Assembly (NCBI RefSeq): GCF_900115705.1
Contig: NZ_FOXL01000006.1
Coordinates: 310,001-374,000 of the forward strand
Length of the DNA stretch: 64,000 nt
Reading direction: 5' to 3'
Source: Frateuria terrea
GTDB taxonomy: Bacteria; Pseudomonadota; Gammaproteobacteria; Xanthomonadales; Rhodanobacteraceae
Position 1 is the first letter of the stretch, and the number at the start of each line of letters is the position of its first letter. Under the pieces are notes generated by a model. The model did not search any database, was not told where the DNA came from, and was given only the letters and a program-made list of their open reading frames with translations. The position numbers were made by a program, and so were the translations under genes. This document shows, in pieces, positions 18,420-26,501 of this stretch.

Positions 18420-18454
18420 AAAAAAAAAGGGCCCGAAAGGTGCAGACCGGGCCC
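18420..18454 (-). terminator. Rho-independent terminator after the nag-cluster TonB receptor
   Basis: On the minus strand, GGGCCCG pairs with CGGGCCC across a 12-nt loop and is followed by nine T (A-run 18420-18428 on the plus strand). It lies 48 bp beyond the receptor stop codon, between it and the hexosaminidase gene. Confidence 0.9.
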
Positions 18455-18501
18455 GAGCGGGGAGAGGCAGGCCATCCATGGCCTGCGTAAATCGCGGTGG
18501 A

Positions 18502-21219
18502 TCAGAAGCTCAGGTGCGCGTTCAGGTAGTACTGCCGGCCGTTCTCGTAGAACGAGGTCGGAATGGTCGCGCTCTGGTAGTACTTGATCGTGGGATTGTT
18601 GAGGTTCAGCGCGTCGAGGCTGAAGCTCAGCCAGTCGGTGGCCTTGTAGCTGAGCGAGGCCGCCAGCGTGCCGAAGCTGTCCTGGTAGTACGGGTTGGTG
18701 CCGGACAGGCCGATCAGGAACGACGAGCGGCGGGTATAGCTGACACGTGCGCCGAACGTGTCGTTCTCGAAATACGCCCCGACGTTGTAGGTGTTCTTCG
18801 AGGTGCCCAGCAGGTGGTCGCTGCCGTCGGCCCAGGTGTAGTCCGAGCTGCCGTCGGCGTAGGTGTAGTTGGTGCTGAACCCGAAGTACTTGCCGAGCGG
18901 CTGGTCGTAAGCCAGTTCCACACCGCGGACCTTGGCGTCGGCATTGATCGGCATCGAGATCTGGTAGGTCTCCAGCTGATGGGTCAATTCGCTGAACAGC
19001 TGCTGGTTCTGCACGCCGTAGGCCACGTAGTCCTTCATGTTCATTGAGTACGCGGTGGCCGACAGCAAGCCGCGCGGCATGAAGTACCACTCCAGGCCGG
19101 CGTCCAGGTTGGTGGAGATCACCGGCTTGAGCTTCGGGTTGCCGCCACCGCCGGTCTTGTTGAGGTCCGAACCGTAGGAGGAGGCGCCCAGCGCCGAGTA
19201 ATCGGGCAGGGTCTGGGTTTGCGAGGCGGCCACGCGCAGGACCAGGTCCTCGGCCAGGTTGAACTTGAGGTTGGCACTGGGCAGCACGCGGCTGTACTTG
19301 TTGTCGTAGTGGCGGCGGTCCCACGCACCGAACAGGCTGCTCACGTCGGGGCTGACCGTGTCGGCGAAGTAGGTGTCGATGCCCTGCTTGATGTTGACGT
19401 AGCGCAGGCCGGCGTTGCCGCTCCAGTTCTCGCCCTCGAAGTTGGCCTGGAAGTAGGCGGCGAAGTTCTTTTCGTCCACGCTCCACTCGGCGCCGTAGTT
19501 GTGGCGGCCGGTGGGACCGTCGTTGTTGGACAGCCAGGTGGAGTTGGCGACGATCGCGCTCTTCAGCGCATCCGGGGTGAAGTACCAGAGGTTGCGTGGG
19601 AAGGTGCCGCCGATGCCGGCAGCGAAGCCGCTCGGATAATTGGCGGTGGCGCCGTTCTGCAGCGCCGACCAGATGTCGCCCGGCGAGGCGCCCTCGGGCG
19701 ACTGCGCTTGACGGTCATGTTTGGCATAGCGCACTCCGTAGTCGAAGGACTGCAGCACGCCGGCATTGAAGAACTGGGTGAAATCGGCGGTGAACCAGTT
19801 CTCCTTGTCGACCGCGCGGACTTCCTGGTTGCCCCAGGTGCCGAAGCCGGTAACGCCGGCCGGGCTGATGTCGCCGCCCACGCTCCAGTCGACCGGCGAG
19901 CTGTTGCCGTGGGTGGTCCAGCTGGCGCCACCGCCATTGGCGGCAGTCACCTCGGCGATGAACTGCCGCGGCGTCTCGCCCACGCCCTTGGTAGTGCCGG
20001 CCTGGAACTTGGCCGATACGTTGTCGGAGACGTTCCAGTCGGCGTCCAGGGTGTAGTACTGCGTCTTGGACGAGGCCTCGCGGTAGATCATGTCGTACAC
20101 GATGTAGTTCGTGCCCGGCACGCCGGCGTAGGTGGCGTTGGTCAGCACGCCGTTCTGCACGGTGTAGCCGGGCTCGGGCGCCTGGCTGGTGGCGAAGTTG
20201 CCGCCCCACAGCATGAAGTTGCGGTTGTAGTTGTTCGCTTTCATCTTCGAATAGAAGCCGCTCGCGCCCAGCGTGAGGTCGTCGCTGGGACGGAACTGCA
20301 GCTCGACCAGGCCACCCTTGCGGTCACGCACCTGCTCGAACAGGGTCGAACCCAGCAAGCCCGGCACACGCACGCCGGCCAGGTCGGGGTTGCTCTGCGC
20401 CAGCGGGGAGGTCGGGTCGATCACCGCGAAGCCGCCGGGGATCTCCTGCGCCTCGCGCCGCAGGTGGCGCTTCTGCTTGAACGCCTGCACCAGCACGCCG
20501 AACGTGCCGCCGGTGTTCTTGTAGTTGAACAGGCCGGAGAACTGCGGATCCGTCTTGCCGGGCGCATCGGCATAGACGGCGCCGGCGCTGAGGTTGGTGG
20601 TGTACTGCTTTTCGAAGTCGAGCGGCTTGCGCGTGATGATGTCGACGTTGCCGGTGGTGCCGCCATCCTGGAAGCGCGCCTCGGAGGACTTGTGCACCTC
20701 TACCCGGCTGACCAGTTCGGACGGCAGCAGGGTGTAGCTCACGCTGCGGCCGACGTTGTTGCCCTGGCTGAGCACGAACCAGTCGGCCGAGCCGACGCCG
20801 TGGCCGTTGATCAGGGTCTGGGTCAGGCTCGGGCTGGTGCCGCGCAGGCTGACGCGGTCGGCCTCGTCAAAGCCGCCTTCGTCCGCGCTGGAGGAGCTGA
20901 TGTTCACGCCCGGCAGGCGCTGCAGGGTGTCGGCCACGTTGTGCGCCGGCAGCTTGCCGACGTCCTCGGCGGTGACCACTTCCATGGTCGAGTTGGAGTC
21001 GCGCTTGATGTCGAGCGCCTTCTCCACCGAGCCGCGGATGCCGGTGACAGTGATCGTGGACAGCTGCTTGATCCTGTCCTTTTCGGCCTGGGCCTTGGAG
21101 GCCTGCGTAGCGGCGTCGGAGCCGGTGGTGGCCTGGGTCGCATCCTGCGCATGCAGCGCACCGGCGAGACACAGGCTGGCGAGAATGCTCGCGGCTAACA
21201 GCGTTTTGCGGTGTGACAT
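18502..21219 (-). CDS. TonB-dependent receptor of the N-acetylglucosamine/chito-oligosaccharide cluster
   Basis: 905 aa. The signal peptide ends LHA/QDA. A TonB box-like 'STITVTGIRGSVEKALDIKR' precedes the plug ('VVTAEDVGKLPAHNVADTLQRLPGVNIS'), which is followed by the barrel ending '...QYYLNAHLSF' with terminal Phe. The 'GIRGSVEKALDIKRDS' plug start is typical of the large family of carbohydrate TonB receptors in Xanthomonadales and Caulobacterales. The position between a GH20 hexosaminidase and the glk-nagP-nagR genes indicates uptake of GlcNAc oligomers. It is 101 bp downstream of glk on the same strand, with no promoter pair evident in the gap, so it is probably transcribed from the operator-controlled glk promoter. 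Confidence 0.9.
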   Translation of the reverse strand: MSHRKTLLAASILASLCLAGALHAQDATQATTGSDAATQASKAQAEKDRIKQLSTITVTGIRGSVEKALDIKRDSNSTMEVVTAEDVGKLPAHNVADTLQRLPGVNISSSSADEGGFDEADRVSLRGTSPSLTQTLINGHGVGSADWFVLSQGNNVGRSVSYTLLPSELVSRVEVHKSSEARFQDGGTTGNVDIITRKPLDFEKQYTTNLSAGAVYADAPGKTDPQFSGLFNYKNTGGTFGVLVQAFKQKRHLRREAQEIPGGFAVIDPTSPLAQSNPDLAGVRVPGLLGSTLFEQVRDRKGGLVELQFRPSDDLTLGASGFYSKMKANNYNRNFMLWGGNFATSQAPEPGYTVQNGVLTNATYAGVPGTNYIVYDMIYREASSKTQYYTLDADWNVSDNVSAKFQAGTTKGVGETPRQFIAEVTAANGGGASWTTHGNSSPVDWSVGGDISPAGVTGFGTWGNQEVRAVDKENWFTADFTQFFNAGVLQSFDYGVRYAKHDRQAQSPEGASPGDIWSALQNGATANYPSGFAAGIGGTFPRNLWYFTPDALKSAIVANSTWLSNNDGPTGRHNYGAEWSVDEKNFAAYFQANFEGENWSGNAGLRYVNIKQGIDTYFADTVSPDVSSLFGAWDRRHYDNKYSRVLPSANLKFNLAEDLVLRVAASQTQTLPDYSALGASSYGSDLNKTGGGGNPKLKPVISTNLDAGLEWYFMPRGLLSATAYSMNMKDYVAYGVQNQQLFSELTHQLETYQISMPINADAKVRGVELAYDQPLGKYFGFSTNYTYADGSSDYTWADGSDHLLGTSKNTYNVGAYFENDTFGARVSYTRRSSFLIGLSGTNPYYQDSFGTLAASLSYKATDWLSFSLDALNLNNPTIKYYQSATIPTSFYENGRQYYLNAHLSF

Positions 21220-21320
21220 GGTCGTCCTCCCCTCAAGAAGTCCAGCGCCGTGTGATGGTTGGGGCGCTGCCTGGTTGTATGGGCTCGCGCCCGCTCGATT
21301 GCAGTTGCTACCAGTCGATC

Positions 21321-22355
21321 TCAGCCGGCCACGACGTGCCCGGCGATGGCCAGGCCGGCCGCGCCGATCACGCCGTGCTGGCCGTGTTCCATCAGTCGTA
21401 CGGGAACCTGCTGCAGGAACGGGCGCATCACGCCCTTGTTGAAGAAGCGCTCGCGGAACGAGCTGGCAAGCAACGCCTGGCGGATCTGCGGCAGGATGCC
21501 GCCGGCGAGGAACACACCGCCGCGCGCGCCATAGAGCAGCACCAGGTCGGCGGCGAAGCTGCCGAGCAGGCCGCAGAAGACCTCCAGTGCCTCGACCGCC
21601 GAGGGGTCGCTGCGCATGAGCGCCGCATGGGTGATCGCATTGGGCTCTCGCAGTACCGCCGGGACATCGCGCAGGGTGCAGATGGCACGGTACAGGTTGC
21701 GCAGCCCGGGGCCGGACAGTGCGTACTCGAAGGAGACGTGCGAGCGCTCGCGCGCGAACAGGCGCAGGATCTCGATCTCGCGCTCGTTGCCCGGCGCCAG
21801 AGCGATCTGCCCCGCCTCGGTGGCGAGCACCGTCGCGTGCGGCTGACCCGGCAGCAGCACCGCCGAGCCCAGCCCAGTGCCCGGTCCCATCACCAGCACC
21901 GGGCCCTGCTGCGGCGGCGCACTGGTCTGGATCACCGGCAGCGTGTCGGCGTCGGTCAGGAACTGGGTCGCCCAGGCGACCGCCTCGAAATCGTTGATCA
22001 CCGCCAGCTGGTCGAGCGCCAGGCTCTGCCGGATGTCACGGATCGATACCGGCCAGGCCAGATTGTCGTTGACGATGGCGTCGTCCAGCACGTAACCGGC
22101 GCTGGCCACCACGCATTGGTCGATCGCCGCCGGCACATCGAGGCAGGTGACGAAGTGCTGCAGCACGGCGGCGAGGCTGGGCCATTCGGCGCAGGCGTAG
22201 CGCTGGTAGCGCAGCACGGTCACCGGGCTGGCGCCATCGGGCCGGCGACTGAGCAGGCCGACGCGCGCATGCGTGCCGCCGACGTCGGCGGCCAGCAGCA
22301 GGGCTTCCTGCGGCAGGCGCTGCGGCGCACTCCTTGGGTTGGCGACCTCGGCCAC
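21321..22355 (-). CDS. glk: Glucokinase-family sugar kinase (probable GlcNAc kinase of the nag cluster)
   Basis: 344 aa from GTG 22355, which has GGGAGGAG four bases upstream; the frame upstream of that is intergenic. Phosphorylates a hexose at C6 with ATP. The phosphate-1 loop is 'LLAADVGGTHARVGL' and the sugar-binding region is 'VINDFEAVAWATQFL'. The nucleotide site shows 'LVMGPGTGLGSAVLLPG', and the C-terminal adenosine motif is 'GGVFLAGGILPQI'. These match the Glk (non-ROK) family, usually 320-345 aa. Within this cluster it is expected to supply GlcNAc-6-phosphate for NagA. The first gene of the minus-strand half of the regulon, it has an operator-like palindrome over its promoter. Confidence 0.9.
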   Translation of the reverse strand: MAEVANPRSAPQRLPQEALLLAADVGGTHARVGLLSRRPDGASPVTVLRYQRYACAEWPSLAAVLQHFVTCLDVPAAIDQCVVASAGYVLDDAIVNDNLAWPVSIRDIRQSLALDQLAVINDFEAVAWATQFLTDADTLPVIQTSAPPQQGPVLVMGPGTGLGSAVLLPGQPHATVLATEAGQIALAPGNEREIEILRLFARERSHVSFEYALSGPGLRNLYRAICTLRDVPAVLREPNAITHAALMRSDPSAVEALEVFCGLLGSFAADLVLLYGARGGVFLAGGILPQIRQALLASSFRERFFNKGVMRPFLQQVPVRLMEHGQHGVIGAAGLAIAGHVVAG

Positions 22356-22410
22356 GCGACTCCTCCCTTTTCCCCGTCCGCGCGGCATCTTGGAACGCCG
22401 GCGGGGCCGG

Positions 22411-22439
22411 AGTCTGGACAGGCATGACAACGTTGTCAA
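22411..22439 (-). promoter_or_regulatory. Probable glk promoter overlapped by a LacI-type operator
   Basis: A perfect 14-bp palindrome, TGACAACGTTGTCA, occupies 22425-22438. On the minus strand, TTGACA (22439-22434) forms a consensus -35 box within it, and CAGACT (22416-22411) is a weak -10 box after 17 bp. Binding of the adjacent LacI-family repressor here would block glk transcription. CG-centred palindromes of this type are typical LacI-family operators. Confidence 0.65.
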
Positions 22440-22668
22440 CGCGTTTCGCCGACATTTCCGGAAAGTGACTTCACGCACTGCAACACGAGCCACCCTGATG
22501 ACCCGCCACGACAAAATGGAATCCACGCGGAATACCGCTCCGGCGCTGGCTCGCGCCTTGCGCCCAAATGTCTTGCGCGGCATGGCGCAATGCATCAGGA
22601 GAAGGCGCACATAGGCCATTGGATGGGGAGTTTTCGAGGTCCATGCACGAGCCAGGCGAGGACATAAA

Positions 22669-22697
22669 TTGACAACGTTGGCGTCCAAGGCCATAAA
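22669..22697 (+). promoter_or_regulatory. Probable nagP promoter overlapped by a LacI-type operator
   Basis: TTGACA (22669-22674) and CATAAA (22692-22697) are 17 bp apart. TGACAACGTTGGCG (22670-22683) is an imperfect copy of the palindrome upstream of glk, covering the -35 box. The two operators are centred about 245 bp apart. The rest of the 414-bp gene-free region 22356-22769 shows no other feature apart from the ribosome site GGAGAG before nagP. Confidence 0.65.
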
Positions 22698-22769
22698 GCC
22701 CGGCGGGGGAGCGGCCGCGTCGGCGGCGCTCGCATTGCCAATGCGTTTGCCTATTCGGGAGAGCCGTCC

Positions 22770-24074
22770 ATGTCGTCCACCACGCTAGCGGCCGGTCATA
22801 CCAAGCCTTCGACACTGGGACCGATGCTCGTCATCGGGCTGCTGTTCTTCATCTTCGGATTCGTGACCTGGCTCAACGGGCCGCTCATCACCTTCGTGAA
22901 GCTGGCTTTCCAGGTGGAGGACGTCTACGCCTTCCTGGTCCCGTTCGCCTTCTACATTTCCTACCTGGTCTTCTCGCTGCCGGCGTCGGTGGTGTTGCGG
23001 CGCACGGGCATGAAAAAGGGCATGGCGCTGGGCCTGTTCGTGATGGCGGTTGGTGCGCTGGCCTTCGGCCAGTTCGCCACCATGCGCGTGTTCGCCGGCG
23101 CGCTGGTCGGCCTGTTCGTGATCGGCGCGGGACTGTCCATCCTGCAGACCGCCTCCAACCCCTACATCAGCATCCTCGGGCCGATCGAGAGCGCCGCCCA
23201 GCGCATCGCCATCATGGGCATCTGCAACAAGTTCGCCGGCATCCTGGCGCCGATCGTGATCGGTTCGCTGGTGCTCTCGGGCATCGGCGACATCGATGCC
23301 CGGGTGCACGCGGCGGCCACTCCGCAGGCGCGCGAGGCGTTGCTGAATGCATTCGCCGCCAAGGTCCACGCGCCCTACCTGGGCATGGGCGTGCTGCTGG
23401 CCGTGCTGGCGGTGTGGATCCTGCGCTCGTCGCTGCCGGAGATCCGGCCGGCCAGCGCCAACAGCGAGGCGCCGACCGGCCAGGCGGGCAGCAGCATCCT
23501 GGGCTTTCCGCACCTGTGGCTGGGCGTGCTCTGCCTGTTCCTCTACGTCGGCGTGGAGGTGATGGCCGGCGACGCGATCGGCACCTACGGCGCCGGCTTC
23601 CACCTCCCGCTGGACCAGACCAAGTTCTTCACCGCCTTCACCCTGGGCGGCATGCTGCTGGGCTACCTGGCCGGGCTGGTGCTGATCCCGCGCTTCGTCT
23701 CCCAGCAGCGCTACCTGGCGGTGTCGGCGGTACTGGGCGTGCTGTTCAGCGCGTGCGCGTACGCCACTCACGGCTACCTTTCGGTGGGCTTCGTGGCGGC
23801 GCTGGGGTTCGCCAACGCGATGATGTGGCCGGCGATCTTCCCGCTGGCGATCAACGGGCTGGGCCGCCACACCGAGGCAGGCTCGGCGCTGCTGATCATG
23901 GGCATCGCCGGCGGCGCGGTGGTGCCTCAGCTGTACGCGCACCTGAAGGCCTACTTCGACTTCCAGGCGGTGTTCGCGGCGCTGATGGTGCCGTGCTACC
24001 TGTACATCCTGTTCTACGGCCTGCGCGGCTACCGCGTGGGCCTGCGTGACGGCGATGGCGCGCACGCACGGTGA
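22770..24074 (+). CDS. nagP: Sugar MFS transporter of the FucP/NagP type
   Basis: 434 aa with 12 predicted transmembrane helices. Family marks include 'LFFIFGFVTWLNGPLITFVK' in TM1, 'FYISYLVFSLPASVVLRRTGMKKG' and 'LQTASNPYISILGP', as in fucose/glucose/N-acetylglucosamine proton symporters. GGAGAG lies six bases upstream of the ATG. Predicted to bring GlcNAc across the inner membrane after the hexosaminidase releases it. It is followed after 65 bp by the LacI repressor gene, with which it probably shares a transcript. Confidence 0.9.
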   Translation: MSSTTLAAGHTKPSTLGPMLVIGLLFFIFGFVTWLNGPLITFVKLAFQVEDVYAFLVPFAFYISYLVFSLPASVVLRRTGMKKGMALGLFVMAVGALAFGQFATMRVFAGALVGLFVIGAGLSILQTASNPYISILGPIESAAQRIAIMGICNKFAGILAPIVIGSLVLSGIGDIDARVHAAATPQAREALLNAFAAKVHAPYLGMGVLLAVLAVWILRSSLPEIRPASANSEAPTGQAGSSILGFPHLWLGVLCLFLYVGVEVMAGDAIGTYGAGFHLPLDQTKFFTAFTLGGMLLGYLAGLVLIPRFVSQQRYLAVSAVLGVLFSACAYATHGYLSVGFVAALGFANAMMWPAIFPLAINGLGRHTEAGSALLIMGIAGGAVVPQLYAHLKAYFDFQAVFAALMVPCYLYILFYGLRGYRVGLRDGDGAHAR

Positions 24075-24139
24075 GGGCACCGCCACGCCGGCATGGCAGT
24101 GGGCTAGGATGGCGCGCCGATCCGAAGGAGAGCCCGTCC

Positions 24140-25171
24140 TTGCTGCACGCCACCATCAAGGATGTCGCCAAGCGCGCCGGCGTGTCGCTGAAGACGGTCT
24201 CGCGGGTCATCAACCGCGAAGCCTCGGTGCGCGAGGACACGCGCGAGAAGGTCGAGCGGGCGATCGAGGCGCTGGGCTACCGCCCCAACCTCTCGGCACG
24301 CAGCTTGCGGGCGGCACATTCCTATGCGATCGGGCTGGTCTACGACAATCCGAACGCGCACTACGTCATCAGCATGCAGAACGGCGTTCTGTCGGCTTGC
24401 CGCGAGCGCGGCTTCGGCCTGCAGATCCATCCCTGCGATTCGACCTCGCCGAAGCTGGCCGAGGAGCTGTGCGCGCTGGTGCGCCGCTCGCGCCTGGCCG
24501 GGCTGGTGCTGGCGCCGCCGATGTCCGAGCAGCCGCAGCTGATCGCCACGCTGAAGGCTCACGACATCTGCTTCGTGCGCATCCTGGCGGCACGCACGGA
24601 CCCGGCGGACGGCTCACCCTGCGTGTGGGTGGACGACCGCGATGCCGCCTACGCGATCACCGAGCACCTGATCCAGCTAGGCCACACGCGGATCGGTTTC
24701 CTGTGGGGCGAGCCGCACCACCGCTCCAGTCCCGAGCGCTACCAGGGTTATGCGGACGCGCTGAAGGACTACGGGTTGCCGCTCAACAAGAAGCTGATCC
24801 TGCCCGGCCGCTACGCCTTCGACGACGGCTTCCGCGGCGCGCGCAAGCTGCTCGCGCTGAAGGAGCCGCCGACCGCGATCTTCGGCAGCAACGACGAGAT
24901 CGCCGCCGGCGTGCTGGCCGCGGCGCGTTCGGCCGGACTGGACGTTCCGTGGGACCTGTCCATCGCCGGCTTCGAGGACAACCCCTTCTCCAAGCAGGCC
25001 TGGCCGGCGCTGACCACGGCGCGGCAGTCGACCGCCGAGATCGGCCGGCATGCGGCGTTGCGGTTGATGGCGGAGCTGCAGCAGGACGGCTCGGCGCCCG
25101 ACACGGCCAACGAAGGCTTCGTGCCGGAGCTGGTGGTACGCGGATCGACGGCGCCGCCGCGCAAGGGCTGA
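24140..25171 (+). CDS. nagR: LacI-family transcriptional regulator of the nag cluster
   Basis: 343 aa from a TTG start at 24140, which has AAGGAGAG seven bases upstream. The residues upstream in the same frame are not part of the protein, since the helix-turn-helix begins immediately ('ATIKDVAKRAGVSLKTVSRVIN'). DNA-binding domain about 1-55, then a periplasmic-binding-protein-like effector domain (about 60-340) with 'GLVYDNPNAHYVISMQNG' and 'FGSNDEIAAGVLAAARSAGLDVP'. By position it should repress the divergent promoters carrying the TGACAACGTTGTCA-type sites and respond to a GlcNAc metabolite. The rare TTG start probably keeps its level low. Confidence 0.88.
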   Translation: MLHATIKDVAKRAGVSLKTVSRVINREASVREDTREKVERAIEALGYRPNLSARSLRAAHSYAIGLVYDNPNAHYVISMQNGVLSACRERGFGLQIHPCDSTSPKLAEELCALVRRSRLAGLVLAPPMSEQPQLIATLKAHDICFVRILAARTDPADGSPCVWVDDRDAAYAITEHLIQLGHTRIGFLWGEPHHRSSPERYQGYADALKDYGLPLNKKLILPGRYAFDDGFRGARKLLALKEPPTAIFGSNDEIAAGVLAAARSAGLDVPWDLSIAGFEDNPFSKQAWPALTTARQSTAEIGRHAALRLMAELQQDGSAPDTANEGFVPELVVRGSTAPPRKG

Positions 25172-25307
25172 AGCCTTTGCTGCGGGCAGGCATCCTGCCC
25201 TTCGACTTCGGCCCTTCGCTCAGGGCCAACGGCGCTCTCTCGACCGTTCGCCCTGGGCGTAGCGAAGCGAAGACGATGGGTCGCCACGATGCCGCACGCT
25301 CAAGCCC

Positions 25308-25425
25308 CTCTCCCTGCGGGAGAACGGTTGGGGTAAGGGCTCCGGATCGCCGCACATCCCGCTCCGCCCGAGCCCTCACCCGCCCCATCCTTTATCAAGG
25401 CGCGGGCACTCTCTCCCGGGGGCAG
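25308..25425. repeat. Dispersed palindromic repeat between nagR and the deaminase gene
   Basis: The 295-bp gap 25172-25466 contains a repeat with arms CTCTCCC and GGGAGA (25308-25322). A degenerate second copy follows (about 25376-25425, ...CTCTCTCCCGGGGG...). It is preceded by a TTCGACTTCGGCCCTTCG-type sequence resembling that at 6400-6445. No operator-like palindrome or clear promoter was seen in the gap. Confidence 0.5.
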
Positions 25426-25466
25426 AAGGGTTCAGGCGCGCGGCAACCCCTTATATGGAACATTCC

Positions 25467-26501
25467 ATGAAATCACCCCGAGACACCCTGATGTACCAGG
25501 AGGCGCACGCTGCCGCCGACGTGATCGCGCATCAGCTGGCCGCCAACGCCGGCGTGCTGGCCGAGCTGGGCGAGCGCCTGCGCGCGCAGTCGCCGCGCTG
25601 CATCGTCACCTGCGCGCGCGGCAGCTCCGACCACGCTGCGGCGTATGCCAAGTACGTCTTCGAGACACGCCTGGGTGTGGTCACCGCTTCGGCGTCACCT
25701 TCGGTGGCCTCGATCTATGACGCTCCGCTGCAGCTGCAGGGCGCGCTGTTCGTGGCCATCTCGCAGTCGGGCAAGAGCCCCGACCTGCTGCTCAGCGTGC
25801 AGGCCGCCAAGGCCGCTGGTGCCCAGGTGGTGGCGCTGGTCAACGACACCGACTCCCCGCTGGCGCAGGCCGCCGATACCGTGGTGCCACTGCATGCCGG
25901 CCCCGAGCGCAGCGTGGCGGCAACCAAGAGCTACCTGGCCACGCTCGCGGCGGTGCTGCAGCTGGCCGCCTGCTGGAGCGGCGACGAGGCGCTGCACACC
26001 GCGCTCGAACGCCTGCCCGCCGACCTTCGCCAGGGCTGGGAGGCCGACTGGTCCGCGCTCGGCGAGGGCCTGCTCGCCGTACACAACCTGTTCGTGGTCG
26101 GCCGCGGCTACGGCTTCGGCGCGGCGCTGGAGGCGGCGCTGAAGTTCAAGGAAACCTGCGGCCTGCACGCCGAGGCGTTCAGTTCGGCCGAGGTCCGGCA
26201 CGGGCCGATGGCACTGGTCGGCGCGGGCTTCCCGGTACTGGTGTTCGCGCAGGAGGACGGTTCGCTGGAAGGCACCCTCGGCGTCGCCGCCGAGTTCCGC
26301 ACGCGCGGCGCACGCGTGTGGGTGGCCGCACCCGGCGCGACCGGCCCCGACGCGCTGCCGCTGCCGGCAGGCGTGCCGGCGATCACCACGCCACTGCTCG
26401 CCGTGCAGAGCTTCTACCGCGCCACTGCCGCGCTTTCACTGGCGCGCGGCTACGATCCGGACGTGCCGCCGCATCTGCGCAAGGTTACGGAGACCCTGTG
26501 A
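25467..26501 (+). CDS. SIS-domain glucosamine-6-phosphate deaminase (NagB-II type)
   Basis: 344 aa with two sugar-isomerase (SIS) domains. The first contains 'CIVTCARGSSDHAAAYAKY' and 'LFVAISQSGKSPDLLLSVQAAKAAGA'; the second 'LFVVGRGYGFGAALEAALKFKETCGLHAEAFSSAEVRHGP'. It resembles the isomerase half of GlmS without the glutaminase, the form used as alternative deaminase in Xanthomonadales and Shewanella nag clusters. It should convert glucosamine-6-phosphate to fructose-6-phosphate and ammonia. Start chosen at 25467 (GGAA six bases upstream); an ATG at 25455 is also in frame. The stop shares one base with the nagA start (TGATG), indicating coupled translation. Confidence 0.88.
   Translation: MKSPRDTLMYQEAHAAADVIAHQLAANAGVLAELGERLRAQSPRCIVTCARGSSDHAAAYAKYVFETRLGVVTASASPSVASIYDAPLQLQGALFVAISQSGKSPDLLLSVQAAKAAGAQVVALVNDTDSPLAQAADTVVPLHAGPERSVAATKSYLATLAAVLQLAACWSGDEALHTALERLPADLRQGWEADWSALGEGLLAVHNLFVVGRGYGFGAALEAALKFKETCGLHAEAFSSAEVRHGPMALVGAGFPVLVFAQEDGSLEGTLGVAAEFRTRGARVWVAAPGATGPDALPLPAGVPAITTPLLAVQSFYRATAALSLARGYDPDVPPHLRKVTETL

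Noticed and set aside
14911-19047. Plus-strand open frame of 1378 codons opposite the phosphodiesterase, hexosaminidase and receptor genes
   Set aside because: It is a GC-rich antisense shadow: codon positions are set by the well-supported minus-strand genes, and the translation is low-complexity Arg/Val/Gly without family features.
25456-25469. ATGGAACATTCCAT as an operator before the SIS deaminase gene
   Set aside because: The arms are only 6 bp, it contains the start codon and does not resemble the TGACAACGTTGTCA sites; probably chance.
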